64,000 nt of DNA, taken from assembly GCF_003590095.1 (NCBI RefSeq), contig NC_039480.1, positions 11,447,328 to 11,511,327 of the forward strand. The letters are read 5' to 3'. The notes under the pieces are model-generated. The model made no database searches and was not told the DNA's origin. It was given only the letters and a program-made list of their open reading frames with translations. Positions 1 through 11,106 of this stretch are shown piece by piece; position 1 is the first letter of the stretch, and each line of letters opens with the position of its first letter. Source of the DNA: Trichoplusia ni (Eukaryota > Arthropoda > Insecta > Lepidoptera > Noctuidae). A program made the translations under genes and the position numbers.

Positions 1-1991
1 AATAACAAATATTAAAAAAGACCGTGGTTATCCATCCGTTGTTGTTGTTGCAGAATCATAAATAGTGTGATTGACAAAAAGAAACATTTATCACCCAACC
101 GTTGCGTTTCTTTTATCCTTTTGCACGGAACCTGCTCTTCACAATAAATTTTATTTTCTTTTATTTTATTGGCACAACAAACAGTAGTAAATTAAGGAAT
201 ACATTAATTGCTAAAGTAATAAACATAGGTACTAGTCGCAGATTAATAAATGCAAAAAACAAACACAAAATTATTGTTTATCATTATACTTGCAAAGACT
301 CTGGACATAGTAAAACTAAGTTCTAATCATGCCGAGTTAATTGTACCTATTGTAGCACTAGGTTAAATTATACATTTAACACTGAAATATCATAGATCAG
401 ATAATCAACGGTGTAAACGTATCACAAGTATTATTTCTTCTATTATATTCCCTAAGATAAAAGGATAGGAAAATATATTATTTTCCTGTTTATCTCACAA
501 GGCAACGCGTAGACGTCGCCAATAAGAGAAATAGCAAACTGCGTGACGAACACACATTATGTCACAACTCCACAACTGTTTGACACCCAACTAGTTGAGT
601 ATTAAGGATACCTTGTACTTTTATATGACAACTAGCTGACAAAAAGTTGTTTTGCCACATATATTATTCATCGTGAATTTTTGGGGTCGAAAAACACATC
701 ATATTATTATATGTACATTATCAGCCTAGCTTTTTCCCAACTATGTTGGGGTCGACTTCTAGTCCAACCAGATGCAGCGATTCCAGTGTTTTGCAAGAGC
801 CGACTGCCTATCTGACCTCCTCAATCCAGTTACCTGGGCAACACGATGCACCTTAGTAAGGCTGGTAATCAGACTAACTTCTAACTACTTGTGATGAAAG
901 TCAAAGATGTATAAATAATAGCGGGACTTGAGGACGGAAAGAACCTGTTATGACATAAATGGTCACCCATCGACGGACCAGCTGTTTCAAGCGTAGTTTA
1001 ACCTGTGACCAATCCAAAAGCTGATCAATCACAAGCGTTTACAGCATAGCCCTTATTTAATGAAAAAAAAAAAACATAAACTGTGAGTGTTGGACAGACT
1101 TATTAGGATAAACCGATTCCTAAACCTACTAAGCATTCAGTTATTATAATAACACAAAAACCTAGGTAATATTGCTCGAATGACCTTCGCGTTAACGCAG
1201 TTTTGCCTGGCGGTCATCCCTGGGGTGTAATTAATAAGCACTTAATTTATGAAGTTATAATTACTGTAATACAAATTACCTAGTACCGTAATATGCTGGA
1301 GCTTATTAAACATGCTAGGATATGACGTTCCAAGAGAATACGCATAAAACGTTTTAGATTTTAATTTTATCCGTTTTGTGCTAAAAAGAGCAGAATCATT
1401 CAGAGAAATAGTGCTTCTTTAGCTTCCTAAAAAGATCTTATGAAGAGTTTTCACATGTATATGTGTTAATGTACTAAATATCACTCAAACTTCTACAGCT
1501 ATTTGTATTGACAACACAAACCCCGTTTTATGTACAGAAGGTGAACTCTGAGATAATCTGCATGTAGTTAATTCGCTATGTCCATCGAAGTACGCAAGAC
1601 ATCGTCGGAATTGGGCATGTAGTGTCAGTATTACACAACCCGAACTAACTTAACCCAATTTACAATGCTAACATGTGCGGGCGTAACGTCGACATAGTAC
1701 TACGAATTCCAGTTGTAACTTAATAATATTATTCGCATCAATAATCTCTGGGTTCCTTATGCAGCGCGTTATTAATGGTTGAGGCAGCTGTGCAGTTGCA
1801 ACTCGGAGTCGCTTCTTGCGAATAGGGCATTGCTCATAGCGTTTTCCCACTTGTTAAGATATAAGCAAAAGATGTTCTGTTGAAGTTATATCAGGGTTCA
1901 ATATGTATGGAATGGTAACGGCATAAGTATATTCTATTGTAGTAGAGCGAGGGTTATTACTCTGATCTATAAAATTATTTTGTTACAATGT
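1..1991. other. Intergenic DNA, no gene seen
   Basis: AT-rich sequence with only short open frames (74 and 60 codons) that show no recognisable protein signature. The one structured part is the repeat tail at 720-878, listed separately. A short GTT microsatellite lies near position 40. Confidence 0.6.
720..878 (-). repeat. Lepidopteran interspersed repeat, 3' fragment (GATGATGA-type tail)
   Basis: Read on the minus strand this matches the segments at 54890-55150 and, more weakly, 48835-49000. Shared words include AACTGGATTGAGGAGGTCAG, a stretch related to GGCAGTCGCTCCTTGTAAAA, and CCGACCCCAACATAGTTGGG followed by AAAAGCTAGGCTGA. This block is widespread in moth and butterfly genomes and I take it to be the 3' end of a non-LTR element. 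The three copies here differ enough to be old insertions. Confidence 0.75.
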
Positions 1992-2003
1992 TAGTCATTA
2001 GTC
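1992..2003. repeat. Left target-site duplication of the retrotransposon
   Basis: TAGTCATTAGTC, identical to 3517-3528 at the other end of the insert. The RT reading frame opens within a few bases of its right edge. Confidence 0.75.
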
Positions 2004-3516
2004 TAACTACCAAAACTATTCAACACCGAACTCTGTTTGACCAGTGACGTCAAATATCTGGGAGTGACCCTGGATAACAAACTGCTATGGAATAAACATG
2101 TAGAACAAAAACTCAACAAAGCCTGCATCACCTTTTGGCAATGTAAAAGACTAATGGGGAAAAGATGGGGCCTTTCACCCAAGATTACCCTGTGGTTGTA
2201 CACAGCCGTAATAAGGCCAATCATCACATATGGAGCGGTAGTATGGTGGCCCAGGACCAAACTAACCACCGCCATGGATAAACTACAAAGCTTCCAAAGG
2301 CTAGCATGCTGTGCTGTCACAGGATGCATGAGAACAACACCAACAGCGGCTCTGGAAGTGCTGCTTGGACTGCCACCGCTGGATCTCTTCATACAACAAG
2401 AGGCAGCGGTGGCTGCTACAAGACTACAACACTCGGGACTGTGGCGCGCACAATCTAGAGGTCATGGTGACATATGGCACAAAAGCCTTGAGTCCATACC
2501 AATGCTGAATGCACCATGTGACCGAATACCTAGGATGTATGTCTTCAACAAAGCATACACGATACAAACTACAGAAAACAAACAAGATTCCTCGGGAATA
2601 CACGAGGTACGCGTCTACACAGATGGCTCAAAGACGGACTCAAGCACGGGCGCAGGAGTATTCTCAATGGACTTGAACATCAACATATCAATACCACTGG
2701 GTGCAGATAACTCGATCTTCCAGTGCGAGTGTGTAGCCATCACCCAGGCGGCCAGAGCTATAGAAAGAAGAGGGATCCAGGACCAAGCCATCAGGATTCT
2801 CTCCGATAGCATGGCGGTTCTGAAGGCACTGGACAACTACATCATCACATCGTCGCTGATACAAGAGTGTCACCAAGCACTTGAGCGCATTGCTGCAAGC
2901 AACATGGTGACCCTGCAATGGATAAAAGGCCACAGCGGATCCCTAGGAAACGACGCTGCTGATCAGCTGGCAAGGAGGGGATCGGACACGCGGATCCTTG
3001 GCCCCCGGCCATACCTGCCTGTGCCCTTTGGCCAGTGCAGGTCATGGCTAAGGCGACAGACTACTAACAATCACAACGATCGCTGGGCTACAGTTAACGG
3101 CTGCAGACAGTCAAGGGAGGCGGTCCCTATCCGTTCACCGAAACTGTCTCGCAGCCTGATTGGGCTAAAGCGGGTCGACTTACGAATAGTGGTGGGCTCG
3201 CTGACCGGGCACATTCCACTCAATAAACACCTTTTCACCATCAATGTTACAGATAGTCCACTATGTAGAGGCTGTCTTCAACATGAAGAATCAGCGGCAC
3301 ACGTGCTCCTGGAGTGCACGGGGGTCGCGGAATGCCGGGCAGGGATCCTCGGTTCACCGAGCTCCGTCACAGAAGCCTGCGAACGTCCCAGGAGACTTCT
3401 GCGCTTCTGGAGGGAGTTGGGATGGCTGGACTGACAGCCTCCCAAAGACACCTGACGCACAATGGGCCGACTTAGAGCCTACGTGCGGAAAAAGGAGCCC
3501 ATCACCAAGTACCAAG
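2004..3516 (+). mobile_element. 5'-truncated non-LTR retrotransposon (RNase H-bearing, R1/I-like)
   Basis: The insert is bounded by a 12-bp direct repeat, TAGTCATTAGTC, at 1992-2003 and 3517-3528, as expected for a target-site duplication. Coding sequence related to reverse transcriptase begins directly after the left repeat, so the element was truncated on insertion. The 3' untranslated part is about 80 nt and ends without a poly(A) tail. Two further partial copies of TAGTCATTAG follow the right repeat, so the exact 3' end is uncertain by a few bases. Presence of RNase H places it in the R1/I group of non-LTR elements; the exact clade needs a phylogeny. Confidence 0.85.
2007..3434 (+). CDS. 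Retrotransposon ORF2 C-terminal part: RT thumb, RNase H, CCHC zinc knuckle
   Basis: An open frame of 475 codons plus stop runs without interruption from the insertion point; there is no genuine start codon, because the first in-frame candidate (2037) is a TTG inside the RT. Residue numbers here count from that TTG. VKYLGVTLD near residue 5 is the conserved block at the end of non-LTR reverse transcriptases, followed by the thumb/connection region with YGAVVWWP. RNase H begins near residue 194 with YTDGS; the catalytic set is D in YTDGS, E in ECVAITQA, D in ILSDSMA and the final GHSG..GNDAAD. A C-X2-C-X8-H-X4-C motif (CRGC...HVLLEC) lies near the C terminus, as in R1-type elements. The frame is intact, suggesting a fairly recent insertion, but without the RT catalytic core and ORF1 it cannot move by itself. 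Confidence 0.88.
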   Translation, partial: LPKLFNTELCLTSDVKYLGVTLDNKLLWNKHVEQKLNKACITFWQCKRLMGKRWGLSPKITLWLYTAVIRPIITYGAVVWWPRTKLTTAMDKLQSFQRLACCAVTGCMRTTPTAALEVLLGLPPLDLFIQQEAAVAATRLQHSGLWRAQSRGHGDIWHKSLESIPMLNAPCDRIPRMYVFNKAYTIQTTENKQDSSGIHEVRVYTDGSKTDSSTGAGVFSMDLNINISIPLGADNSIFQCECVAITQAARAIERRGIQDQAIRILSDSMAVLKALDNYIITSSLIQECHQALERIAASNMVTLQWIKGHSGSLGNDAADQLARRGSDTRILGPRPYLPVPFGQCRSWLRRQTTNNHNDRWATVNGCRQSREAVPIRSPKLSRSLIGLKRVDLRIVVGSLTGHIPLNKHLFTINVTDSPLCRGCLQHEESAAHVLLECTGVAECRAGILGSPSSVTEACERPRRLLRFWRELGWLD

Positions 3517-3528
3517 TAGTCATTAGTC
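3517..3528. repeat. Right target-site duplication of the retrotransposon
   Basis: TAGTCATTAGTC, identical to 1992-2003. The following 20 bases hold further partial copies, so either the target was already repetitive or the element ends in short tandem repeats. Confidence 0.7.
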
Positions 3529-3544
3529 AGTAGTCATTAGTTAG

Positions 3545-4495
3545 TCATTTTTATGAATTTTAAAAGATGCATAATATTTAGTAGGTCTGAGAATCGTCAG
3601 TCCACATCTAGCCTTGTTATACACCGACATTCCCTAAAAACAATTTCCATGGCATAAGAACATTAGCTAGTCCTTTCATTCATCCTGACCACCAGTTAAT
3701 TGCAATTTTACCATGATTGTCATTAGCATGAATATAAGCATAAATTATTTTAGGATTAATCCAGCATAAAATCAATAACTTAATATTAAATCTTTCCTAA
3801 GACGTGTAAGAGCTGAGTCATTTTCTGCTTAATTCTAGAGTATCTTGGGAATAATCGTAGAATAAATATATACCTATACCCGTTTATTAGTTTAATTTTA
3901 GATAAATATAATGAACGATAATAATTAGAAGAAAAAAAAAACAAAAATAATCCTTTTATGTCCACCAGGCACATCCTTTCCAGCGAGAAAAAAAATGATG
4001 TATTAACCTTGTAAATTTTGCTATCATACATATGAAATAACACTCATCATTTGCTACTTACGAGTATTCGTAATGCCATCCGCATTAATCTCAGACTTCC
4101 TCACATCACTGCCGGGTCAGATGTGCTCATCGAACGATTGGCATTTGTTTGTTTGACCTTCGCGAGCACGCTAGACGATGAGCGTTCAAAACAACCATCT
4201 TATAACGATAATACATTGACCTGAATGAGTTGGCTTTTAGTTTTAGCTAGTTATTGAATTACTAACAAGCACCTTTGTTCCTTGTAACGTTCGTTGATAA
4301 TCGTGCAAAACGTGCATTTTTTATTCGAGTTATTTATAAAAAATTCCATGATTTGGAAGCGAGCCGTTTTTACCGGTAAGCAACTTTTGTATCTCTAAAT
4401 CTGTCAAAACCATACTTCCTAGAAGGCTTCGTTTTAATTGCAACATTACTTATCGCGATTCAAACTGAGCTATTTTTAACCTTTCCTCTAGATAC
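3545..4495. other. Intergenic DNA, no gene seen
   Basis: AT-rich. An 85-codon minus-strand frame at 3786-4043 is dominated by Phe/Leu/Lys from low-complexity sequence and is not supported. A somewhat CpG-richer part at about 4070-4190 has no recognisable function. Confidence 0.5.
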
Positions 4496-4660
4496 CTGGT
4501 GGCTTGGTAGGTGTTTTGTTGACAGATAAGCGCGAGCCAAGTCTACGTTAGCCACGTAATTCTCGGGATTTTCGCAGTATGTGCCTACAGCTGGCCACCG
4601 ATAAACCTTTGTTTTCTCCTTATCTCGACTCCACAGTCGCCCCGTCTTCGCTGCCATCAC
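4496..4660 (-). CDS. Possible first coding exon of an unrecognised gene
   Basis: On the minus strand two tandem ATG codons open a 55-codon stretch (MMAAKTGRLWSRDKEK at the start, LPSHQ at the end) that finishes in phase 0 at a CAG|GTATCT donor-like site; the frame stays open only 11 codons further. Composition is protein-like: mixed charged, aromatic and small residues, with GC content well above the surroundings. A possible acceptor (ACAATTTAG) sits a few bases before the ATG, which would leave a short 5' UTR part. If real, the rest of the gene lies to the left across an intron, but no partner exon is visible between 1 and 4495, so it would have to be outside the window. I do not recognise the protein. 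It could equally be a chance frame. Confidence 0.3.
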
Positions 4661-5479
4661 ACCCTAAATTGTATCTGTTTATTTTTTATTAGTAAAGTAT
4701 ACCTGGTTTTAAAAGTGGCAAAATTTCTTCGGAGATTCGGTCTAATTTGTCTAATCCGTTATTAATTGTTCTTAGTACTAAGGATTTTTTTATTATTTTT
4801 CCTTATCCAGCCATGTGTCCTACATAATTACATGAAAATTATGAAAACGATAGAATCTTAACACTTATTATTAGTGTTTAAAATCTATTAACTAAACACG
4901 GTGATCGACAGTCGAAATTTTTGTCAACATTTATCAAACTTTTCAATTCCAAAGAATAAAACTTCAACAAGACTATGAAAGTTTTATCAAAAGCATTCGA
5001 TCCGGTTACGAGAACTAAAATTTGTCTATGTGGGTGTGTACGACAAATGTTTGTTCAAAGTCTGGGTGTTTGTTCATGAGGTCTGTATTCGGAACGGCAT
5101 GGGGAATCCTAATGTAGGGCCGTGGGTTTATGTTGACATACACTTTCTGTCCCCTCTCTACCTTGAACAAACATAAATAGTTCGTTTGTTAGTAGTTGTT
5201 ACACAAATAGTTTAATTAATTAAAAATTATTCTGATGATTCCAAAATTCAATTGTCACTGGGAAAATATTTATAAAATCAATCGAATTTGTTTTTATTTT
5301 ATGCATGAATGATTAACCTTTTTCTTAGAATGTTCAAAGTAATTACGCTTTTCAATTAAAATTTGATTGGAATCTAATAAAACAAAACGGAGTATTCATA
5401 TTTTTATAGCACAAGAATACCAGTCTACACCACACTCATATTTCAAGAATTATAATCGGTCTTGTAATGATATAAACTA
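4661..5479. other. Intergenic DNA, no gene seen
   Basis: AT-rich sequence with no open frame above 60 codons and no recognised repeat. Confidence 0.5.
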
Positions 5480-5489
5480 TTTCTATCGG

Positions 5490-5785
5490 GAATTGGTGCT
5501 CGTATCGGGTTTCGTACTCAAAGGGTAAAAACGGAACCCTATAACCGAGGCATCTCTTTGTCCGTCTGTCTGTCACCAGGAATTTATCTCATAAACCATA
5601 ACTAGACAGTTAAGATTTTTACAGATGGTGTATTTCTGTTGCCAATATCGTATAACAAAAAATATATTAAATCAGTTACGGTAATAAATTTCATAGATGT
5701 CAAATAACCCAACCGACTTGGTCTTATTTAGATTATTTGAACGGAATCACTGGTGTCGCGACACCGACTCGCACTTGGCTAGTTT
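5490..5785 (+). repeat. Lepidopteran interspersed repeat (CGGAACCCTA type)
   Basis: Contains AAACGGAACCCTATAACCGA, then a CTTTGTCCGTCTGTCTGTCA block, and ends near GTGTCGCGACACCGACTCGC. This order is familiar from a repeat found throughout Lepidoptera. It ends about 170 bp upstream of the I29 gene promoter. The class of element (probably non-LTR derived) is not clear from the sequence alone. Confidence 0.6.
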
Positions 5786-5955
5786 TTTTAATTGCTAGAC
5801 ATTTTAATATAAACAAACTAGTATTTTTACTTCGTTGAGAAACAAAAAGAACTACAAATTTTCAATCAACTCCAAGACAAAGCGATAACAATTTTTATCA
5901 AAGTGCAAAAACAGATACATTATAAACTTATAGGACTGGTTTCCGAGGTCACGCA

Positions 5956-5986
5956 TATAAATCTAACGCAAAACAAAAACGTTCAG
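5956..5986 (+). promoter_or_regulatory. Core promoter: TATA box plus initiator
   Basis: TATAAAT at 5956-5962 and TCAG at 5983-5986 lie 27 bases apart start to start, the spacing expected for an arthropod TATA/initiator promoter. Transcription would begin near 5985, giving a 5' UTR of about 44 nt before the ATG at 6029. This supports the downstream ATG rather than the in-frame upstream extension to 5903. Confidence 0.6.
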
Positions 5987-6028
5987 ACGTGTTCTGTCCA
6001 TCGAGTGTTTACCGTGTTTCGTAACAAA

Positions 6029-6415
6029 ATGAAGTACTATATTTTAATCGGTCTATTAACTTTAGTACATTTACATATTTGTCAAAGTTCCGTTCTACCA
6101 GCCAATTCAAAATACAGTGCATTCGATGATTATGACTATGGTGATGACGGAGACTTATTTTCACCGGACGAAGAAGATGACAAGGAGGATGAATCTCCAA
6201 AACCAATATACGATATAAAGGACGCGCCGAAACTCTTCGAAAAATTCATTAAAGACTATGAAAAGAAGTACAAGGATGGCAAAGATAAAGAGTCGCACTA
6301 TAAAAACTTTTTGGAGAATTTGAAGGAGATAAACAGGATCAATAGTGACAAGGAATTGAGTTCGACCGTTGATATCAATCTGTTTACGGACTATTCTCAG
6401 GAGGAGAAAAATTGA
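6029..6415 (+). CDS. Secreted stand-alone cathepsin propeptide inhibitor (I29 family, BCPI-like)
   Basis: A 128-residue protein. Residues 1-20 form a signal peptide (MKYYILIGLLTLVHLHICQS), so it is probably secreted. Residues 33-55 are strongly acidic (14 Asp/Glu of 23) with two tyrosines in DDYDYGDD. Residues 69-126 resemble the inhibitor I29 domain, which occupies the active-site cleft of papain-like proteases: a degenerate ERFNIN pattern is readable as D86-H90-F94-N97-I101-N105, followed by N117-F119-D121, equivalent to the GNFD motif. The frame stops right after this, with no peptidase C1 domain and no remnant of one in the next kilobase. Bombyx mori has known stand-alone inhibitors of this kind (BCPI family) acting on cathepsin L-like enzymes; activity here is inferred. 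The gene is intronless with its own promoter and poly(A) signal. The ERFNIN substitutions (D for E, H for R) leave target affinity open. Confidence 0.82.
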   Translation: MKYYILIGLLTLVHLHICQSSVLPANSKYSAFDDYDYGDDGDLFSPDEEDDKEDESPKPIYDIKDAPKLFEKFIKDYEKKYKDGKDKESHYKNFLENLKEINRINSDKELSSTVDINLFTDYSQEEKN

Positions 6416-6561
6416 CTATAACTAACTAATGTGTTTTTGTCTTGTCATTTTAATATTTATTTCAATTTCACGTTAGGAGAAGTGCAACTTGTCTGCAACC
6501 TTCGACTTCTTTTAATTAGTAGAAGTGATAATCTTAGGCACATTACAGTTTTGTTTATATC

Positions 6562-6567
6562 AATAAA
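6562..6567 (+). terminator. Poly(A) signal of the I29 inhibitor gene
   Basis: AATAAA, about 147 bases after the stop codon. Together with the initiator near 5985 it predicts a transcript of roughly 600 nt. Confidence 0.65.
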
Positions 6568-6774
6568 ATACTTTACCTAAATATACAAATTAAATTGTCT
6601 GCATAGTTTTATTAGATTCGATTCAATGATGGAATAAAATGATATTTATAAACAACATGGCATTTAGAAGAGCCCGTTTAGATCCGTTTTAAAATTAGGC
6701 TATTTATGAACCGAGTTTTAATATCTAATATATTTTAGTCTTAAATCATATATTTATGGATTGTCATAAGTAGA

Positions 6775-6960
6775 TATAGCCCAGTGCTATAGGTCACCAG
6801 GCCAAACTCACTGTACGTGACGTGTTGCGGGTTTGATCCCCGGATAGAACAAGCGTTTATGTGATCCACGTATCGCTTGTGCTAAGTCTGGATGTCTTTG
6901 AATTAAATTCCTAAGGATTTCGTGATAGAAAGAAAAAAATAAAATCTACATTAAAAACAA
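6775..6960 (+). repeat. tRNA-derived SINE
   Basis: An A-box-like stretch (TAGCCCAGTG at about 6778) and a B-box-like GGTTTGATCCC (6830-6840) are spaced as in a tRNA promoter, but there is no foldable cloverleaf. The sequence continues into a non-tRNA body with GTCTGGATGTCTTTGAATTA, similar in order to the body of the element at 51468. It is a SINE rather than a tRNA gene. Confidence 0.6.
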
Positions 6961-9900
6961 AGGTTTGTAAATTCAATGCCTAATAAAGTCTCATTAGTTT
7001 TTTAATCTTCTAAATATTCATTAAAAGCAAAAAGCGTATGGAAATAAGGGGCTGTTAAATTTGGTCACATTAATAATCCCGGTCAAAGAATTTTGCATAG
7101 GGACATTTTCGCGTTGTCGTGGAAGGGTCGGCACAAGGCGGGCATAATGAATTAAATTAGGTCCTACTGATAACCTCTCAGCACAATTTCGGTACTGGGA
7201 CTCGGGACAATATATGAAGATATACTCGTACATCTCAAAACTAGATACGTTACAATAGATATACAACGAAGCAACGGACTTTCTGAAATCGATTGCGAAT
7301 GGTAATAGACCTGTACTTCCTTGAGCTTGTATATGAAGATGGTTTAGCCTGTACGACACTGACACTACGCGGTTGGGAGGGTCCAAGGAGGTTTTAGTGA
7401 CTTTTGTAGAATCGAGACAGTCCTCTCTTCCACATCACAAGCAGCATGACAAAAGAAACTTATCAAAGTACGAATGACAAAAAGAGGTAATATACTTAAT
7501 CAATTCGTTGCCGCATTGTATGAAAAGTACACCCATTTATATAATGCATCCATTATCCGAACAGCAAAAGTAAATTAAAGTGAGAGAACTGGCCACAAAT
7601 ACAATGAATTAAAATAATAACATTCGAATATTTAAAATGACATCAAATTGGTTCCTTGTTCCGTGTGTTTTGTTCTGATTTGAATATTTACGGTCAAGAC
7701 ATACGTGCTGATTTAAAGTATTAGACCGTTTTAGTAAAATAAATGATAAATGGAAGTGTGATATCATAATTACAAAAATAATAATCTCAAGACACAACGA
7801 ACACACTTTTGCCGTAAGTTTCCCAATTTAAACTTGAAGAACTTCCTTATACTTGAACTTATCAACATATGTTTTAATTTAGACAACGTGTGACGTGAGA
7901 GTGACATAATCGTTTATTTTATATTTGGAATTTTGAACAAGAAGCTGTTGCTCAAAGGCGCAGACAGAAAAGGAATAACAAACACCAACAATCGTCAATT
8001 ATAATTCAATTAATAAAGCATTAATAGTTTTTTGAAAATAATTAGAGAATTTGTCAGAAACTGGTTAAAGTGGTTCCGTTCAGAGCAGTCTGTAGAAAAA
8101 CGGGAGAGTTGCTTAAAAAAACGTCCAGGTTCCAAGTTACAAATAGGCTAAAAATCAAAATTGGCCACCCATCATATTCATGCTTATACCAAGAGTTGTT
8201 TAACCTAGCTATCAATTTAAATTATTCGTTGCAACAGGAATACATCATCTATTAAAATTTATTTCTACCTATTATGGTTCTTGACCGACAGACTGACAGC
8301 GCAGCCTTAGTAACTATTCCGTCTCTACACTTTTTGTCCAGCACCGCAAAATAATTAAAAACATACTTATTTTAAACTCTCCATAAAATTTGTCACATCC
8401 AGGCATAAAGGAGCAGTAGTTCTTCGTCCGGGGACAAGACCTTGCTAATGTCAAGTGGCCCGAGTCCGAAGTCGAGAGTTATGTGCATAACGCCTGCTCT
8501 GTGATTTATATCGTTTCAGATTCAACCCACATACATATGTATGCATGACCACATACATTTTAACAAACCGTTTTAGACCGTTATACATAGTAGCACGGGT
8601 CTCTTTTAAAGTGAATTTATGTGGAACTTCTATTTTGCTCTTGTTACAGATCGCTGTGCTGTTGCGGAATTCAAGAACTTTATTAACTGGAAGACTCTTT
8701 GAAAAATCTGATTCGTATATAAATTTTTAGATCGAGTTAAGTTTTGGTTTCCTTTGATCCTTCCAATAAATTTATTTTTTCTTACAAACATAACATAATT
8801 AATAATTATACAATACATTGACACCTATCATCATCTATAAAGACAGGTGTAGTTGAAGAAACAAGAGGGCTACCTTTCTATGCCGAACGACGTCTGTCTT
8901 CCAAAATGACAAAATCAAATTAACAAAACAAAATTGAACCGACATGGAACTCCATGGTTACTTCTCAGGTTACTTCTCTTTTAAAATAAAATTAAAATTG
9001 TATAAATCATGTGATCAATTAATGCTTGTCCTTCAATTTCTAAATTCCCTAGTGTTGTTCTTTAAAAAAAAAGAGAAAAGTAACAATCGAAAAATACAAA
9101 TAACGTTCGTTAATAATTAATATCAAAACCCTCTCATTTCTCCAAGAACTGTGTCATACAGATTCAGAATATACCAATTTGGAAGGCTCGACGGCGGCAA
9201 TAAAGGGAATTGTCCCCAGACATGTTTCATTTATCTATCTTCATTCGCCATTTGATTAATAACCTAAATGTTAGTTATCTTAGTGGTGTTTAATTGCCCG
9301 TACGGTAACTACAACATTATATTTAACGAACTGGGAGAATGTTGGGGTATCTATTACGTAACTATCGTTTTAAGTACATTGGTAGGCATCAGTAGGCCCA
9401 CGCCCGCATGTAGGCTTCTATATTTAAGCCTGTTGGCGGATTGCGTTCGGGGTGTTGGAGGCGGTGAGAACAGGTATACCGACTCCTTGCAGAAGCGAAG
9501 TTTCCTGGGATGTTTCTAAAAGCATACTTTCATGAAAATAGAAATTACGTCAGAACTTCACCGTCACGATCACCGATGTTTTAAACATTGTTAAGTGTAT
9601 GTGCTTCAAAATGAAATTAAAATCAAAAATTTTGATATCAAGTGGGCGGTTTTTCACGCACTTTTAAAGGTAACAGTATCGACTCTAAGTGTTCGGTTCC
9701 TGTAGAATCGAAGCGATAAGAAACTTAACAAATTAAAAATCTTCGGCCTAATCTCAATTCTACATCGTGATGTCAAGATAAAGCCCTCTAGCACCTCTGC
9801 ATGCATTTACTGGAAAATTAAGCTGAGCAAGTTAAGCAAATAGTTAATCATACTTAAAACAAGCGTAAAAGATATATACTTACTATCTATTCATAAGGTG

Positions 9901-11100
9901 TTGTCATAAATCTCCGTAACTCTGAGTTTTCTATATACAAACATTTCCGTAAAAAACATCTTTCAATATTGCTACAATGTCTCAAAGGATGATCTAAAGA
10001 TTCAATAAATTATGTACAGGCTAACTGACCTCTGTGTCTCAGAAGTAATATCTTCTACAGTTAAGTAGATATCAATAAGATTAATTTGGTTTCTTTCTGG
10101 ATTTTTGTTTTGGCCTTCTCTCTCTACCCAAAGTGTATAAACGAAACTATTACTGAGGGTCCGCTGACTATCTGCATGTCCGTACATTCGTTATAGGCAT
10201 TCATGCATCTCATACACCGTTTTAGATAGACAGTAGAAATTTTCCGGATTTAATCTATTGACTTCATCACTTCAAAATTAAGTTTAATAAAACCACTTTG
10301 CGCCACTGTGGAGTATTACCAGGACTGCAGTAATGTTGTTTTAATAATAGTGTTCAGACGGGATTTATTTAAATCAGTGAGCTATTTTCATTCCTCGACA
10401 CAAAAAAGCAAGCGAGTTTGGCTACATCCTCAGCTAAGGCGATCCCAACACAGCCTTATAGGTATTTGAAATTAGTGGTTTAGGCGACTGCCAATATTTT
10501 ATAGCACGCAAATGCCGATATACCTATTTAAATGGTAACTTTGTAATATGAATTATAATTTCAAAATAATTGAAGACTTACTTAATCTAGATAATATGTA
10601 CACTATTATACAGTAACAAATTATACTTACACCTATATCGGTAAACATCATATTTACTTGATTTGATAAAAAGATAAGTTGAAAAACTGGAGCAAACTTC
10701 TTTGTTTTACTACGACTTAATTAAACAAACTTCTTCAATGTCGATAGCTCATGTATATTTAGCTCAAGATTCGCCGGAACATATTAAGTAGGTATGTAAT
10801 TATCAGCAAGATCAGGGCTCGTAGCTAATGATTACTGAAGTGATTGTCCGATCTTGAGGTTAGGTGGCGGACAGCGCAACGAACAAAACAACGTTGCACG
10901 GCATTGCAGGTTTAAGTCAATAGGACTCTGACACTACCGGCTTCTTGCCGTAAGGAGGTCGTGTCGAAGATGAAAAAAAAAATCAAGCAAAATAGATACC
11001 TTGATATTACCGTTGTGGAAGAGAGTCTTTGCCTCTCACTCCTTTTTTTCTAGCCTACTGTGTCCCACTGCTGGGCAAATGCCTCCCCCAAATCCTTCCA
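6961..11100. other. Long intergenic stretch, no confirmed gene
   Basis: AT-rich. A 121-codon minus-strand frame at 7021-7386 has no recognisable motif and probably belongs to an old repeat. Around 9390-9510 there is a modest GC rise with no identified function. 10860-10975 contains phrases such as CTTGCCGTAAGGAGGTCGTG, known from lepidopteran repeats, and 11040-11105 carries a fragment with TGTCCCACTGCTGGGCAAAT, a common non-LTR-derived word in Lepidoptera. Nothing else is supported. Confidence 0.5.
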
Positions 11101-11106
11101 CAACTC

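Noticed and set aside
7021..7386. 121-codon minus-strand frame
   Set aside because: No signal peptide, domain or splice context; the residue mix is not convincing and the region probably derives from an old repeat.
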